Virus record (IMG/VR): IMGVR_UViG_3300024999_000215
Location: 1-40,211 of that record
Reading direction: 5' to 3' (one strand)
Length of the DNA stretch: 40,211 nucleotides
Source of the DNA: a virus
Every line of letters starts with the position of its first letter. Position 1 is the first letter of the stretch. Under the pieces are notes generated by a model. That model did no database searches. It worked only from the letters and a program-made list of their open reading frames with translations, and had not been told where the DNA came from. The position numbers were made by a program, and so were the translations under genes. Positions 32,370-40,211 of the stretch are shown here, in pieces.

Positions 32370-33839
32370 ATGTTTGAAAACTTTAATGGCCTTGAAGACG
32401 GCTTTGGTCAAGGCACAGTAGGGGAACTTGAGGAGCTTAATAAAGCTCTAGGCACAGGGGAGCAGGGAGATGCATACGGTAGTTTTAATGACATGTCGGC
32501 GCTGCGCCCACAGTCTCTGGAAGCAACCCTTAAGGTGGTTACCGCAACAACAGACCAGATAAAGTTCTGGAGGCGCATTGGAAAGAAACAAGCGTTTAAC
32601 ACTGTTGAAGAGTTCAACGTAATGGACAGCATGGGGGGAAATTCTTCTCCGTTCTTCGTTGAGGGTGGCCTTCCGAATGAAGAAGATTCACACTACCTCC
32701 GTCAGAGCCAGTACGTTAAGTTCCTCGGAACGACTCGTGTTATCACACACCCTGCAACGTTAGTACGTAACACGGTCGGTGATATCGTTGCCCGGGAAAC
32801 TACGAATGGAACTTCTTGGCTCTTAATGCAGCTCGAAAAAGCACTGTACTTCGGTAACTCAGCTCTTGATCCACTATCCTTCGATGGTGTTATCACACAA
32901 GTTAAAAACTTTGTCGCTGGAAAAACGTATGCCAATCAGCATGTTATCGACATGAAGGGGCAGCCACTGGATGAGAATACCATGGAAGATGTTTCAGCGA
33001 TTATTGCTGATAACTTCGGAAGAGGAAAACTAGAGCTGCACTTAACAAATCAGGTTAATAAGGACCTATCTAAGCTTGTTATGGGCTCAAGTGGTCGTCA
33101 ACGGGTAATGATGGGTCAAGGACAAGAAATCATGTTGGGGCAACCTATCGGTGGCTACATGGCAAATGCTGGTCCGATTGAGTTTGTGAACAACATATTC
33201 CTTAAGCCACAGGCTACTGTATCCTCAGCTTCAGCTAAAGGAGCACCTGCTGTACCAACGTACCCGGTTGGTCAGGTAGTAGCTGGATCATCTGGGGCTA
33301 CAATCCCTTCAGGAACCTATTACTACTTCGTAACAGCTAAAAACAGCGCTGGAGAGTCTGCACCTGTTGCTATGGGCTCTGTAGCTGTTACCCTAGGACA
33401 AACAGTTACTTTAACGATTAATCGAGTTGTTGGTGATCCACCGGCGAAGTCTTACAAAGTCTACCGTGGTACGAAGTCTACAGCTGCTGATGCCCTATTT
33501 GCCTTTGAAATCAAGGATGCTGGTGCAGAGGTGACTCAAGCTATTATAGATACGAATGCTGATATCCCAGGAACACACACCGCAATGGCGCTAGATAATG
33601 ACTCAGAAAATGTTCTCTCCTTTAAGCAACTGGCTCCACTTATGAAGCTACCGTTAGCCCGCATTTCAGCTGCAGAACGCTTCATGATTCTGCTCTACGG
33701 TATGATTCAAGTGTACAACCCTCGGAGAATTGTCGTGCTTAAAAACATTGGGACACTTGGCCTCAACTCTAACCGTGAGCTCTTCACCCCGAACTATGAT
33801 GCTCCTAGCTTCGGTACAGTTCGCCCCAGCCTTCAGTAA
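32370..33839 (+). CDS. Major capsid protein (HK97-like fold) with inserted Ig-like domain
   Basis: 489 residues; AGAGGGGG precedes the ATG. Residues 1-45 are a hydrophilic delta-like N-arm. Residues 50-285 resemble capsid proteins of the SU10/DUF5309 group (ALRPQSLEATLKVVT, RQSQYVKFLGTTRVITHPA, LEKALYFGNSALDPLSFDG, VNKDLSKLVMG). Residues about 290-400 are a separate beta domain (GTYYYFVTAKNSAGESAP, SYKVYRGT), Fn3/Ig-like, exposed on capsid surfaces in known cases. The C-terminus returns to the fold (ARISAAERFMILLYGMIQVYN, IGTLGLN). Followed by a terminator, as expected for the most abundant virion protein. Confidence 0.88.
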   Translation: MFENFNGLEDGFGQGTVGELEELNKALGTGEQGDAYGSFNDMSALRPQSLEATLKVVTATTDQIKFWRRIGKKQAFNTVEEFNVMDSMGGNSSPFFVEGGLPNEEDSHYLRQSQYVKFLGTTRVITHPATLVRNTVGDIVARETTNGTSWLLMQLEKALYFGNSALDPLSFDGVITQVKNFVAGKTYANQHVIDMKGQPLDENTMEDVSAIIADNFGRGKLELHLTNQVNKDLSKLVMGSSGRQRVMMGQGQEIMLGQPIGGYMANAGPIEFVNNIFLKPQATVSSASAKGAPAVPTYPVGQVVAGSSGATIPSGTYYYFVTAKNSAGESAPVAMGSVAVTLGQTVTLTINRVVGDPPAKSYKVYRGTKSTAADALFAFEIKDAGAEVTQAIIDTNADIPGTHTAMALDNDSENVLSFKQLAPLMKLPLARISAAERFMILLYGMIQVYNPRRIVVLKNIGTLGLNSNRELFTPNYDAPSFGTVRPSLQ

Positions 33840-33862
33840 TACCATCTATTTAGTGTACACGA

Positions 33863-33897
33863 GTGAGGGCTAGGGCTAGAATCTAGCCCTCACTTTT
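33863..33897 (+). terminator. Rho-independent terminator after the capsid gene
   Basis: A perfect 11-bp stem (GTGAGGGCTAG/CTAGCCCTCAC), 9-base loop, and TTTT then ATTTT. Confidence 0.9.
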
Positions 33898-33922
33898 AGA
33901 TTTTGAAAGCGAGGTAAAAAGC

Positions 33923-34219
33923 ATGGCACAGTTTCAGAAGTGTTTCGGTGACCTACCAGAAGACGTTGTAGTCCTTTCAGAGGTCGTGTCTTTCGACTCA
34001 AATGGTTTCGCAGAAGTATCTGATGAAGTAGCGGAAGTCCTGGCTCAGGTTCCCGGGTATAAGGAAGTAGTGGAAGAAGAGGCTGCACCTCTTGAGCTTA
34101 AGGAGCAGATAGAACCTGAAAAGGCACCTAAAGATGAAAATGCATCTGCTCCACTTTCTGAAGAATCTTCTGAAGTACCTAAAAAGACGCCACAACGTAG
34201 AACAGCTGCTTCTAGATAA
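33923..34219 (+). CDS. Small acidic head-associated hypothetical protein
   Basis: 98 residues. Residues 1-50 (VVVLSEVVSFDSNGFAEVSD, VAEVLAQVPGYKEV) look like a small alpha/beta module common beside capsid genes. Residues 50-98 are a Glu/Pro/Ser-rich disordered tail ending basic (RRTAASR). GCGAGG is a weak ribosome site before the ATG. A head-to-neck accessory role is inferred from position. Confidence 0.68.
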   Translation: MAQFQKCFGDLPEDVVVLSEVVSFDSNGFAEVSDEVAEVLAQVPGYKEVVEEEAAPLELKEQIEPEKAPKDENASAPLSEESSEVPKKTPQRRTAASR

Positions 34220-34231
34220 GGGAGTGATAGT

Positions 34232-34489
34232 ATGTTAGGTGTAGCTGGTTTTAGGCAGCACAAAGTTATCACAGGTACAAGTGGGGTTCTTGGCACTCAG
34301 TATATTTATACCGAGGTCACTAATAATACAGGTGCAGACGTTTTGCTCTATCTTAATGATTTCCCTGAGGGTGGTCACCCGGCAACAGAGGGCATACCCA
34401 TTAAGGCTGGGACAACACGCCCTATTCCTATGAAGTGCCACAACTTCACAGCATCCGATGTTGTGACTGTCGTTGCATACGGAATGTAG
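34232..34489 (+). CDS. Small beta-rich structural hypothetical protein
   Basis: 85 residues; AAGGGAG precedes the ATG. Predicted beta sandwich (YIYTEVTNNTGADVLLYLND, GIPIKAGTTRPIPM, VVTVVAYGM). It resembles in style the spike-base-like protein at 30015, but no clear homology. Placed between capsid and connector genes, it may decorate the head. Confidence 0.65.
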   Translation: MLGVAGFRQHKVITGTSGVLGTQYIYTEVTNNTGADVLLYLNDFPEGGHPATEGIPIKAGTTRPIPMKCHNFTASDVVTVVAYGM

Positions 34490-34500
34490 GGGGATGTCTA

Positions 34501-35337
34501 ATGGCTATTGTAACTTATGCAGAGACTAACTTACCGGATATAGAGGAAATACAAAGTACATGGTGCTTCGGCCTTCCGTTCTTTGATAACTATGGTAACC
34601 CTATATCAGATGTTTCTGTTCAGAAGCTCATAGATGGGGCTAGACGTCAAGTAGAAAGGCACTTAGGTATCTTTCTGAAGCCTAAGCTAGTAGTCTCTAA
34701 TCCAGAAGAACGTGGTCTAGTCGAGGGCACAGACTATGAGGTAGCTGAGCCTCCCTATGACTATGATGCAAAGGCTTATGCTAACATGGGCTTTCTGCAG
34801 CTTAGGGAACGTCCGGTACAGAAGATCACAGGTTTAAAGTTAGTCCTGCCAAATGGTCAAGTTATCGTTGACTTCCTGACTAGGCCTGAGTGGGTAAAAC
34901 TCTACTCTAAATCAGGACAGTTTCAGATTGTCCCCTATGCTGGGGATCCAACGATCTTTAACCTTCTAGGTGGGACACAGATGGGGTATGGCTTTATGAC
35001 TGGACAGCTTAACCGCTCAGTACCTCAAATGTGGTACATCGACTATATTGCAGGCTATGCTAAGAACAGAATACCTGAAGACATCCGAAACATCGTTGCT
35101 AAAATGGTTGCAGTAGATGTTCTTGGTATCATCGGTGAAGCCTATAAGTCTGGTTTAACGAGTATGTCAACGTCGATTGACGGTCTATCTGAAAACGTGA
35201 GTTATACAACCTCTGCAAATAGTACCTTGTATAGTGCTCACATTAAGCAGTACAAAGAGGAAATAGCTGATTTCTTCGATGAACGGAAGTCAGGGGTCAG
35301 AAGCTCTGAGCGTGGTCTAACCTTTACAGTTCTCTAA
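34501..35337 (+). CDS. Head-tail connector (adaptor-type) protein
   Basis: 278 residues from the ATG at 34501, with AGGGGGATG upstream; an in-frame extension to 34435 overlaps the previous gene and adds an unlikely Cys-rich peptide. Residues about 35-60 (VQKLIDGARRQVERHLGIFL) resemble the first helix of gp6-like connectors. The middle is beta-rich. Residues 195-225 (EDIRNIVAKMVAVDVLGIIG) form the long helix typical of adaptors, then SENVSYTTSANSTLYSAHIK and a helix. Position after the capsid gene and before neck genes supports this. Confidence 0.7.
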   Translation: MAIVTYAETNLPDIEEIQSTWCFGLPFFDNYGNPISDVSVQKLIDGARRQVERHLGIFLKPKLVVSNPEERGLVEGTDYEVAEPPYDYDAKAYANMGFLQLRERPVQKITGLKLVLPNGQVIVDFLTRPEWVKLYSKSGQFQIVPYAGDPTIFNLLGGTQMGYGFMTGQLNRSVPQMWYIDYIAGYAKNRIPEDIRNIVAKMVAVDVLGIIGEAYKSGLTSMSTSIDGLSENVSYTTSANSTLYSAHIKQYKEEIADFFDERKSGVRSSERGLTFTVL

Positions 35338-35349
35338 GGGGGTGGACAT

Positions 35350-36084
35350 GTGCAAACTCCCATATTAAATGTTATCAAGATCGAAGACATGCTTGATCGT
35401 AGAGGTAGGCCTGTCAAGTGGCAAGAAACTATCATATGCTCCTGCTGGAACTCTGATAGCGGTTCTCCGGACTACACCTGCTTGGCTTGTCATGGTAAAG
35501 GACATGTGTATCAGACACCCATAGAATCTAAAGCCTTGATTACGAGTATCACACTGAGTAAAGACTTCGCAGAAATGGCCGGAGTATTTGAAGTTGGGGA
35601 TGCAGTAATGACCGTACCTAAACGAATTCCTATAAGGCACCCGGTAAACGGTATGCCAACAGGACAGCATACAAACAATCCGATCTTCGGTATTGGTATG
35701 TATGATAAAATTACGCTCCTTGATGATGACTTTAAGTCTTCTGAAGTTTTAGTTAAGAGTACACCGATCAACGCACGACCTCCAGACACCCTGCTTAACA
35801 CAGACGTGACTAGAATTAGGTCCATTCAAAAGTATGACTCTAGCACAGGAGATGTAGCCTTATACACACTCGGAGTAGACTTCGAAATGTTAGGGAATGT
35901 AGTGTCATGGTTGGAAGATGGACTGTCACCCGAAACAGGGGAGCAGTATAGTGTCGCCTATTACCACAGACCAACATATGTGGTTACAGCAACCCTACCG
36001 AAGCCTAGGCATCAAGACGGTCAAGACTTTCCACGTTATGTAGCGCTACGCTACTTATCTGGAGGAGTTGAACGCGTCGTATGA
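35350..36084 (+). CDS. Neck protein with zinc-binding motif, probable head-closure (stopper) protein
   Basis: 244 residues from GTG; AAGGGGGTGG precedes it. A metal motif lies near 30-50 (CSCWN ... CLACHGKGHVY), seen in several myovirus neck proteins. The rest is beta-strand rich (KALITSITLSKDF, DKITLLDDDFKSSEVLVKS, RYVALRYLSGG). Its stop overlaps the next gene by four bases (ATGA), as expected for neck genes made in step. The head-closure role is from gene order. Confidence 0.65.
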   Translation: MQTPILNVIKIEDMLDRRGRPVKWQETIICSCWNSDSGSPDYTCLACHGKGHVYQTPIESKALITSITLSKDFAEMAGVFEVGDAVMTVPKRIPIRHPVNGMPTGQHTNNPIFGIGMYDKITLLDDDFKSSEVLVKSTPINARPPDTLLNTDVTRIRSIQKYDSSTGDVALYTLGVDFEMLGNVVSWLEDGLSPETGEQYSVAYYHRPTYVVTATLPKPRHQDGQDFPRYVALRYLSGGVERVV

Positions 36085-36920
36085 GCTTACTAATAATCGC
36101 TGCAGATGTCCCTAACCTTGATAATGTGCTCAGATCCGTCGAAAGGGCGGGGCAGGGGAACCTTCCATATATTTCTGAAGCCGTGCGTGCAGCTCTTACC
36201 GATGTTATACAGAGGACTTGGATTGAGTATGCCTCTGGTGCTACAGTGACTTATTCAGGTGGAACATTCCATGTCAGAGTTGTTTCAGGGGAGTATACCC
36301 GAAGCATTCAAGAGGGTCTTAAGATGTTAGGGAATCTTACAGGTGAAATTATGACGACCTCAGGGCATGGGAGGCTCATTGAAGAGGGTATAAAACCCTA
36401 TGATCAGAAGATAGCTCTCCTAAGATCACCAAAGGCTAAAGTTGGAAAAGGTGGTTCTCGGTATATAACTGTTCCTTTCAGGCACGGAACACCAGGAACT
36501 GTTACTATGCCTGCAATGCCGACACATGTATATGAGCAAGCTAAAACCCTTGCATACAGCCGTAAGAATAACTTTCTAACAGCCCTAGTTACTGGACGAA
36601 AGTACAGTTGGGGAGGTCGCCTGCAGGAAACGTCTGAAGGGCAGCGTAGCCATATTAATCCTCACCCAGGTAGAGGTTATACATGGAAGACTGGGTTATT
36701 CAGTGGTATGGTAAAAATGGGTAAGGCAAATCATTCCCAGTACCTAACCTTCCGAAGAGTATCAACGAATTCTGATCCCGCGTCTTGGCAATTTCCCGGG
36801 GTTAAACCTAGGCCAATACGTGAGGCAGTTGTGGAAAACACGCGAGAAGAAATTTTACAGCTTATCCGAAGTGGTTTTGAGATGGACTTATACTTCATGG
36901 GTTTAGGGGGTGGCAAGTAG
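36081..36920 (+). CDS. Neck/tail-completion protein (HK97 gp10-like, tentative)
   Basis: 279 residues. The N-terminal helix (SERAGQ region, ISEAVRAALTDVIQRTWIEYA) and the central part resemble gp10-like neck proteins. The C-terminal FRRVSTNSDPASWQFPGVKPR recurs in neck proteins of Firmicute phages. Start overlaps upstream (ATGA) and the stop overlaps the next GTG (TAGTG). Role: joins head and tail; tentative. Confidence 0.62.
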   Translation: MSLLIIAADVPNLDNVLRSVERAGQGNLPYISEAVRAALTDVIQRTWIEYASGATVTYSGGTFHVRVVSGEYTRSIQEGLKMLGNLTGEIMTTSGHGRLIEEGIKPYDQKIALLRSPKAKVGKGGSRYITVPFRHGTPGTVTMPAMPTHVYEQAKTLAYSRKNNFLTALVTGRKYSWGGRLQETSEGQRSHINPHPGRGYTWKTGLFSGMVKMGKANHSQYLTFRRVSTNSDPASWQFPGVKPRPIREAVVENTREEILQLIRSGFEMDLYFMGLGGGK

Positions 36921-37471
36921 TGGCCTTTACATTTGAAACAGTGGATGTAAAACAGGAGCTTGTAGATAGACTTAAAACAGGTTTTTCTGATCTGGGTTAC
37001 ACGGGTAAAAACGTAGTAAAAGTCTTGAAAGCCGACCCACAAAGCCCGTCAGAAATCCCTTGCATTGGTATTAATAGGGCTGATGACTCTGAAAGTTCCC
37101 AGTCCATAGCTGATGGTCAAGGGACACTGTATGATCCAATCACAAAGCTAAACACAACGTTCTATGGTACATTTTTTGCTGAAGCCCAAGAGATACGTAT
37201 ATGGCACACTAACTCTGACGAGAGAGAAAAGCTATATCTAGTAACGAAGGCCCTACTCTTTGCCATGCGAAATGATCTAGCTGAAAAAGGGCTTATCAAC
37301 TTTAACCTACGAAGTGGCAAAGATGAGCAGGACAGTACTATGGCACAAGCGCCTATGGTGCTTTATTGGGCCTCAATAACCATGAGTTATCTAAATCCAC
37401 TGGATGTAACCTTTACAGAAGTCGTTGAACCTATCTCTGAGGTTACGGTTAATGAAATCTTAGGATCCTAA
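36920..37471 (+). CDS. Tail terminator-like protein (tentative)
   Basis: 183 residues from GTG, its first base shared with the previous stop. QELVDRLKTGFSDLGYTGK at the N-terminus, a beta core (TTFYGTFFAEAQEIRIWHTN), and a helix LYLVTKALLFAMRNDL match the layout of tail terminator proteins that cap the tail tube. It lies just ahead of sheath and tube genes. Confidence 0.62.
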   Translation: MAFTFETVDVKQELVDRLKTGFSDLGYTGKNVVKVLKADPQSPSEIPCIGINRADDSESSQSIADGQGTLYDPITKLNTTFYGTFFAEAQEIRIWHTNSDEREKLYLVTKALLFAMRNDLAEKGLINFNLRSGKDEQDSTMAQAPMVLYWASITMSYLNPLDVTFTEVVEPISEVTVNEILGS

Positions 37472-37490
37472 TAAGGAAGGAGGAGTATTT

Positions 37491-37688
37491 ATGCCAGTCG
37501 CAGTGGAAAAGACCGTAAGCCCAGAAGACTTGGCTCGTTCTATGTCCTTGGATGAGTTTATTGTGGAAAATAAACCGCATAAAGGCTTAGTCGCTAGTTT
37601 TAAGGTCGAGGCAAAGAACCTTGACCCTAGGAGTCAAACCGCGTGGGAAGAGGCGTTTAAGGCCCAATCTGAGCGCGTTTACAAGTAA
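37491..37688 (+). CDS. Small hypothetical protein ahead of the sheath gene
   Basis: 65 residues; AAGGAAGGAGG precedes the ATG. SPEDLARSMSLDEFIVENKP suggests a helical N-terminus; the rest is Lys/Glu-rich. Not recognised; such short proteins between tail terminator and sheath are common. Confidence 0.62.
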   Translation: MPVAVEKTVSPEDLARSMSLDEFIVENKPHKGLVASFKVEAKNLDPRSQTAWEEAFKAQSERVYK

Positions 37689-37712
37689 CAGGGGAGAGGG
37701 GGTATATAGACT

Positions 37713-39137
37713 ATGGCAATTAATATCTCATTTGGAGGAGCTAACATCAAGCGCCCAGGGGCTTACTCTGTTGTTGATTCGTCCAACATGTACCCAGCAT
37801 CAGCTGGGGGTTTTAAGGTCTTGGCTTGCATTGGTATCGTTCCTGGTCTTGCTGCCCAAGAAGAGACGGCAACAGTTGTTGGAACTATCAGTACAGCGGG
37901 AAATGTCACAGTAATAGTTACAGCCTTAGGTATGACAAACTCACCGAAGACTGTGAGTGTACCTGTCGTCTTAAATGATGCTGCAAATGCTGTTGCAGGC
38001 AAGATTATTGCTGCGCTTACTGCAGATGTTGATATCTCAGGGTTCTTTACTGTAGGTGGTTCTAATGCTTTAGTTACCCTAACTTCTAAAGTTACAGCGC
38101 TAAATGACAACTCTCTAAATATTAGCATAGCTAATGGTACAAGCGCTGGGTTAACGAACGCTCTTACATCAACTACGACAGCTGCAGGGGGTACAAGCGG
38201 GACACCTGTAGGAACGGTGTCTTACTTTAATAACCCTACTACTGCAGGGGCTAAGATAGCCTCTTGTGAACTTCTTGATCTTATTAAAATTAGTTGGGGG
38301 CATGGTGCTGACTTAATCGCAGTATCTCCGGTAGCTGCTTCAGGGACTGATTCAGACTGGCAGAATGCTATTGATATCCTACCTATGGAAGCTGTCAATG
38401 GGCTTATGGTCGCTAGTACAGCAGCAGCGATCCAAGCTAAAATTGACGCCCACTGCACATTAATGTCGAGCATTAAGAACCGGAGAGAGCGCCGAGCCTT
38501 CTACGGGCATGCCTCGGGCTTATCAATAGCTGCGATTAAAGCTTTACAAAGCGCTTTAAACAATGAGCTTGGTATGATGGCTACTCCTGAACCCTATACC
38601 TATGATTCGGTAGGTAATAAAGTCTTAAAGGCCTCTAACTATCTGGCTGCAGCTTACGCAGGCATATGGGCCAGTCAACCTTCACAAGAGCCTATCACCT
38701 ACAAGTATGTCAAGTTCCCCGGCCTAGGTAAGATATACACAGGGGACGAAATAGAAGATCTTCTCTCAGCACACATAGCACCTACAGAGTACGTACCAAA
38801 TGAAGGGTTCAGGATTGTTCAAGGTGTGACACTATCCTCTAGCTCTGACCTTACACAGCAGGAGCTTTCGGTTTCCTCTAGTAAGGTGGAGATGAATCAA
38901 ATTCTGAGAAGCTACTTTGAGAAGAAGTATGTAGGTAAAGCCGGCGTTGCTGGGGTCGAGGTCACTATGTACAATGACTTAATCACTCAACTTGAGGGTT
39001 TTATTAAGTCAGGTTTAATCACAGCTTACCTAAACCCTCAAGTCATTAAGATTGGGACCGCCTTCGCTACTGAATGGGAGGGTAAACCAACCCTACCAAT
39101 CAATAACTTCCTGATGACAACGCACCTAACTCTCTAA
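37713..39137 (+). CDS. Contractile tail sheath protein
   Basis: 474 residues; GGGGAGAGGGGG precedes the ATG. N-terminus NISFGGANIKRPGAYSVVD is the sheath start found in many myoviruses (the arm that links neighbouring subunits). An inserted beta domain lies at about 50-150 (TATVVGTISTAGNVTVIV, VNDAANAVAGKIIAALT-type pattern). The C-terminal domain (SYFEKKYVGKAGVAGVEVT, PLPINNFLMTTHLTL-like ending) matches the conserved sheath core. This gene identifies the phage as a myovirus. Directly followed by the tube gene. Confidence 0.85.
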   Translation: MAINISFGGANIKRPGAYSVVDSSNMYPASAGGFKVLACIGIVPGLAAQEETATVVGTISTAGNVTVIVTALGMTNSPKTVSVPVVLNDAANAVAGKIIAALTADVDISGFFTVGGSNALVTLTSKVTALNDNSLNISIANGTSAGLTNALTSTTTAAGGTSGTPVGTVSYFNNPTTAGAKIASCELLDLIKISWGHGADLIAVSPVAASGTDSDWQNAIDILPMEAVNGLMVASTAAAIQAKIDAHCTLMSSIKNRRERRAFYGHASGLSIAAIKALQSALNNELGMMATPEPYTYDSVGNKVLKASNYLAAAYAGIWASQPSQEPITYKYVKFPGLGKIYTGDEIEDLLSAHIAPTEYVPNEGFRIVQGVTLSSSSDLTQQELSVSSSKVEMNQILRSYFEKKYVGKAGVAGVEVTMYNDLITQLEGFIKSGLITAYLNPQVIKIGTAFATEWEGKPTLPINNFLMTTHLTL

Positions 39138-39163
39138 TTAACGGATGGAGGAGGTAGAAAACT

Positions 39164-39601
39164 ATGTCTAGTGCTGCAAAACAGACGGTTCATGCAGGTC
39201 ATACTATTAAATTTAAGATTGATGGCCAAGAAGTCGGACGTGGACAAAGGCTCAATGGGCGTAGATCCTTCGGGCAGCAGGGTCAGTATGAACTTAGCTC
39301 GATAATGCCTCAAGAGCACGTAGCCCTCCGTTACGAGGGATCGATATCTATGAATAAGTTTAGGATACGTGAAAAATCCTTAAAAGACTTAGGCTTAGCT
39401 GCTCTAGGCGTTGGCATCCTAAACATGGATGTAATTGACATTGAAATCACAGATAAGTACACAAAGGCTATTATCATTGTATACCGCGGTTGTTCTCTAG
39501 GGGAATACAGTGAAGACTTTAGCGTCGGAGCTATCGCTGGTGAAGACGCCACCTGGCAGTACCTTTCCGCTGACAAAGGAACGCCTGAAAAAGAAGATTA
39601 A
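39164..39601 (+). CDS. Tail tube protein
   Basis: 145 residues; GGAGGAGG precedes the ATG. The order of strands (HTIKFKIDGQEVGRGQ, ALRYEGSISMNKFRI, MDVIDIEITDKYTKAIIIV, YRGCSLGEYSEDFSVG) fits the myovirus tail tube fold. Position after the sheath supports this. It forms hexameric rings of the inner tube through which DNA passes. Confidence 0.8.
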   Translation: MSSAAKQTVHAGHTIKFKIDGQEVGRGQRLNGRRSFGQQGQYELSSIMPQEHVALRYEGSISMNKFRIREKSLKDLGLAALGVGILNMDVIDIEITDKYTKAIIIVYRGCSLGEYSEDFSVGAIAGEDATWQYLSADKGTPEKED

Positions 39602-39631
39602 CCATAGGCTAAATAGTACTTCCGAAGTAAA

Positions 39632-39656
39632 AACCCCTACCCAAAAGGTGGGGGTT
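39632..39656 (+). terminator. Hairpin after the tail tube gene, possible partial terminator
   Basis: A 10-bp stem (AACCCCTACC/GGTGGGGGTT, one wobble) with a CAAAA loop but no T-run. Immediately upstream is a CTTCCGAAG copy (39619-39627), and downstream TATAAT (39661) may be a -10 box. Reduced read-through after the abundant tube gene is plausible. Confidence 0.4.
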
Positions 39657-39698
39657 AACCTATAATAAGGATAAAATACAAACAAGGAGCTGGTAGAA

Positions 39699-40136
39699 AT
39701 GCCTAGGGAAGAAAACTTAGCACAAGTACGTGAGCTTATGGCAGGGGCCGACCAAATTAGACTAGGTGGAGAGCTTAAAGCTGGGGTTACCATCGACTAT
39801 GTGACAGACTTCGGAACTGAGATTAAAGGTAATGTAGTCTTCAAACGACCGACTATGGCCGACTATATGAAGATAGGCGCTGCTAAATCTGAGTACCTTC
39901 GGAAGGCTGGCGTTGTTGACGCTAATCTAGTAGATAATACCATTAAGTTCATGGCACATGTTATGGCTACTCTACAGATTATCGTTGTAAAGTGCCCTGA
40001 GTGGCTTATGGACTTAAACACCATTCAAGAGGCAGATATTCTATATCATGTTTTTGATCAGTACGAGGTATGGGAAAAATCCTTTCGAAAACTCTCTGCG
40101 GAACCGATACCTGGAGATAGCGGAGCTACCGAGTGA
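39699..40136 (+). CDS. Tail assembly chaperone
   Basis: 145 residues; AAGGAG precedes the ATG. Small, acidic, mostly helical protein, KRPTMADYMKIGAAKSEYL being typical of XkdN/gpG-like chaperones, encoded right after the tube gene. Its stop TGA overlaps a GTG (GTGA) that opens a 25-codon frame. In many phages the second chaperone is made by frameshifting; no slippery sequence is seen here and the -1 frame has a stop at 40118-40120. Confidence 0.72.
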   Translation: MPREENLAQVRELMAGADQIRLGGELKAGVTIDYVTDFGTEIKGNVVFKRPTMADYMKIGAAKSEYLRKAGVVDANLVDNTIKFMAHVMATLQIIVVKCPEWLMDLNTIQEADILYHVFDQYEVWEKSFRKLSAEPIPGDSGATE

Positions 40137-40210
40137 GCGGAAGATTTGGATTCTTAGAAGATTTTATGCTGGTGGGTCAGGCTGCTTGCCTCACACAGAC
40201 CCTAGGATAA
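40133..40210 (+). CDS. Very small ORF after the chaperone
   Basis: 25 residues from GTG (GRFGFLEDFMLVGQAACLTQ) to TAA 40208-40210. The peptide looks phage-like (FLEDFMLVGQA), and the start overlaps the chaperone stop. It may be the short second chaperone reading frame. Confidence 0.4.
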   Translation: MSGRFGFLEDFMLVGQAACLTQTLG

Positions 40211-40211
40211 C

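Noticed and set aside
40081-40140. Programmed frameshift in the tail assembly chaperone
   Set aside because: No slippery heptamer, and the -1 frame is closed by TAG at 40118-40120; a GTGA overlap start is simpler.

Overview
The window is a gap-free stretch of a large, virulent-looking tailed phage genome. It carries a contractile tail sheath, a terminase pair, a portal, a MuF-type head protein, a capsid protease, a major capsid protein, neck proteins, a tail tube and a tail assembly chaperone. Strong AAAGGAGG-type ribosome sites, many GTG/TTG starts, sigma-A-like promoters and moderate-to-low GC point to a low-GC Firmicute host (inference; no host gene is present). No integrase, tRNA or CRISPR was seen. 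All genes but one are on the + strand.

Layout. Positions 1-3930: end of an early or accessory operon, with a partial dCMP-deaminase-like gene, a DnaQ-like exonuclease, and small Cys-rich and membrane proteins, one of them apparently frameshifted. Positions 3930-4939: about 1 kb of AT-rich DNA without a convincing gene, holding tandem 22-bp repeats, palindromes, a 26-bp inverted repeat, a 20-A tract and a strong promoter; it lies directly upstream of the small terminase gene, so it is a candidate packaging or replication site. Positions 4940-9683: the two terminase subunits, separated by an accessory island (DUF4406-like protein, zinc-finger proteins, a divergent RHH/Rha regulatory pair and two membrane proteins). 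Positions 9701-11677: a Tad2-like (anti-Thoeris family) fusion, a membrane protein and a zinc-ribbon/Ig-like protein. Positions 11690-14770: portal and MuF protein. Positions 14817-15321: a small gene broken by a 56-bp tandem duplication, then a small HTH-like protein.

Positions 15334-29514 are the centrepiece: two giant polyvalent proteins of about 2490 and 2200 residues. The first strings together a basic tail, a RadC/JAB domain, an LPD1 zincin-like domain, a ParB-like domain, a ferritin-like helical segment, an ADP-ribosyltransferase-like domain and two families of internal repeats. The second joins a nearly complete sigma-70-like module to a SNF2/DEAD-type helicase. Placed between MuF and the capsid protease, and sharing a short YIDLQKS-type motif with head proteins, they are best read as proteins packed in the capsid and injected with the DNA to counter host defences and redirect transcription (inference).

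Positions 29533-40210: small proteins including a spike-base-like protein, then a well-formed promoter and a long structured leader RNA in front of the protease-scaffold fusion, the major capsid protein with an inserted Ig-like domain, the neck proteins, sheath, tube and chaperone. A further signal is the interrupted palindrome CTTCNGAAG, found about 32 times where fewer than one is expected.
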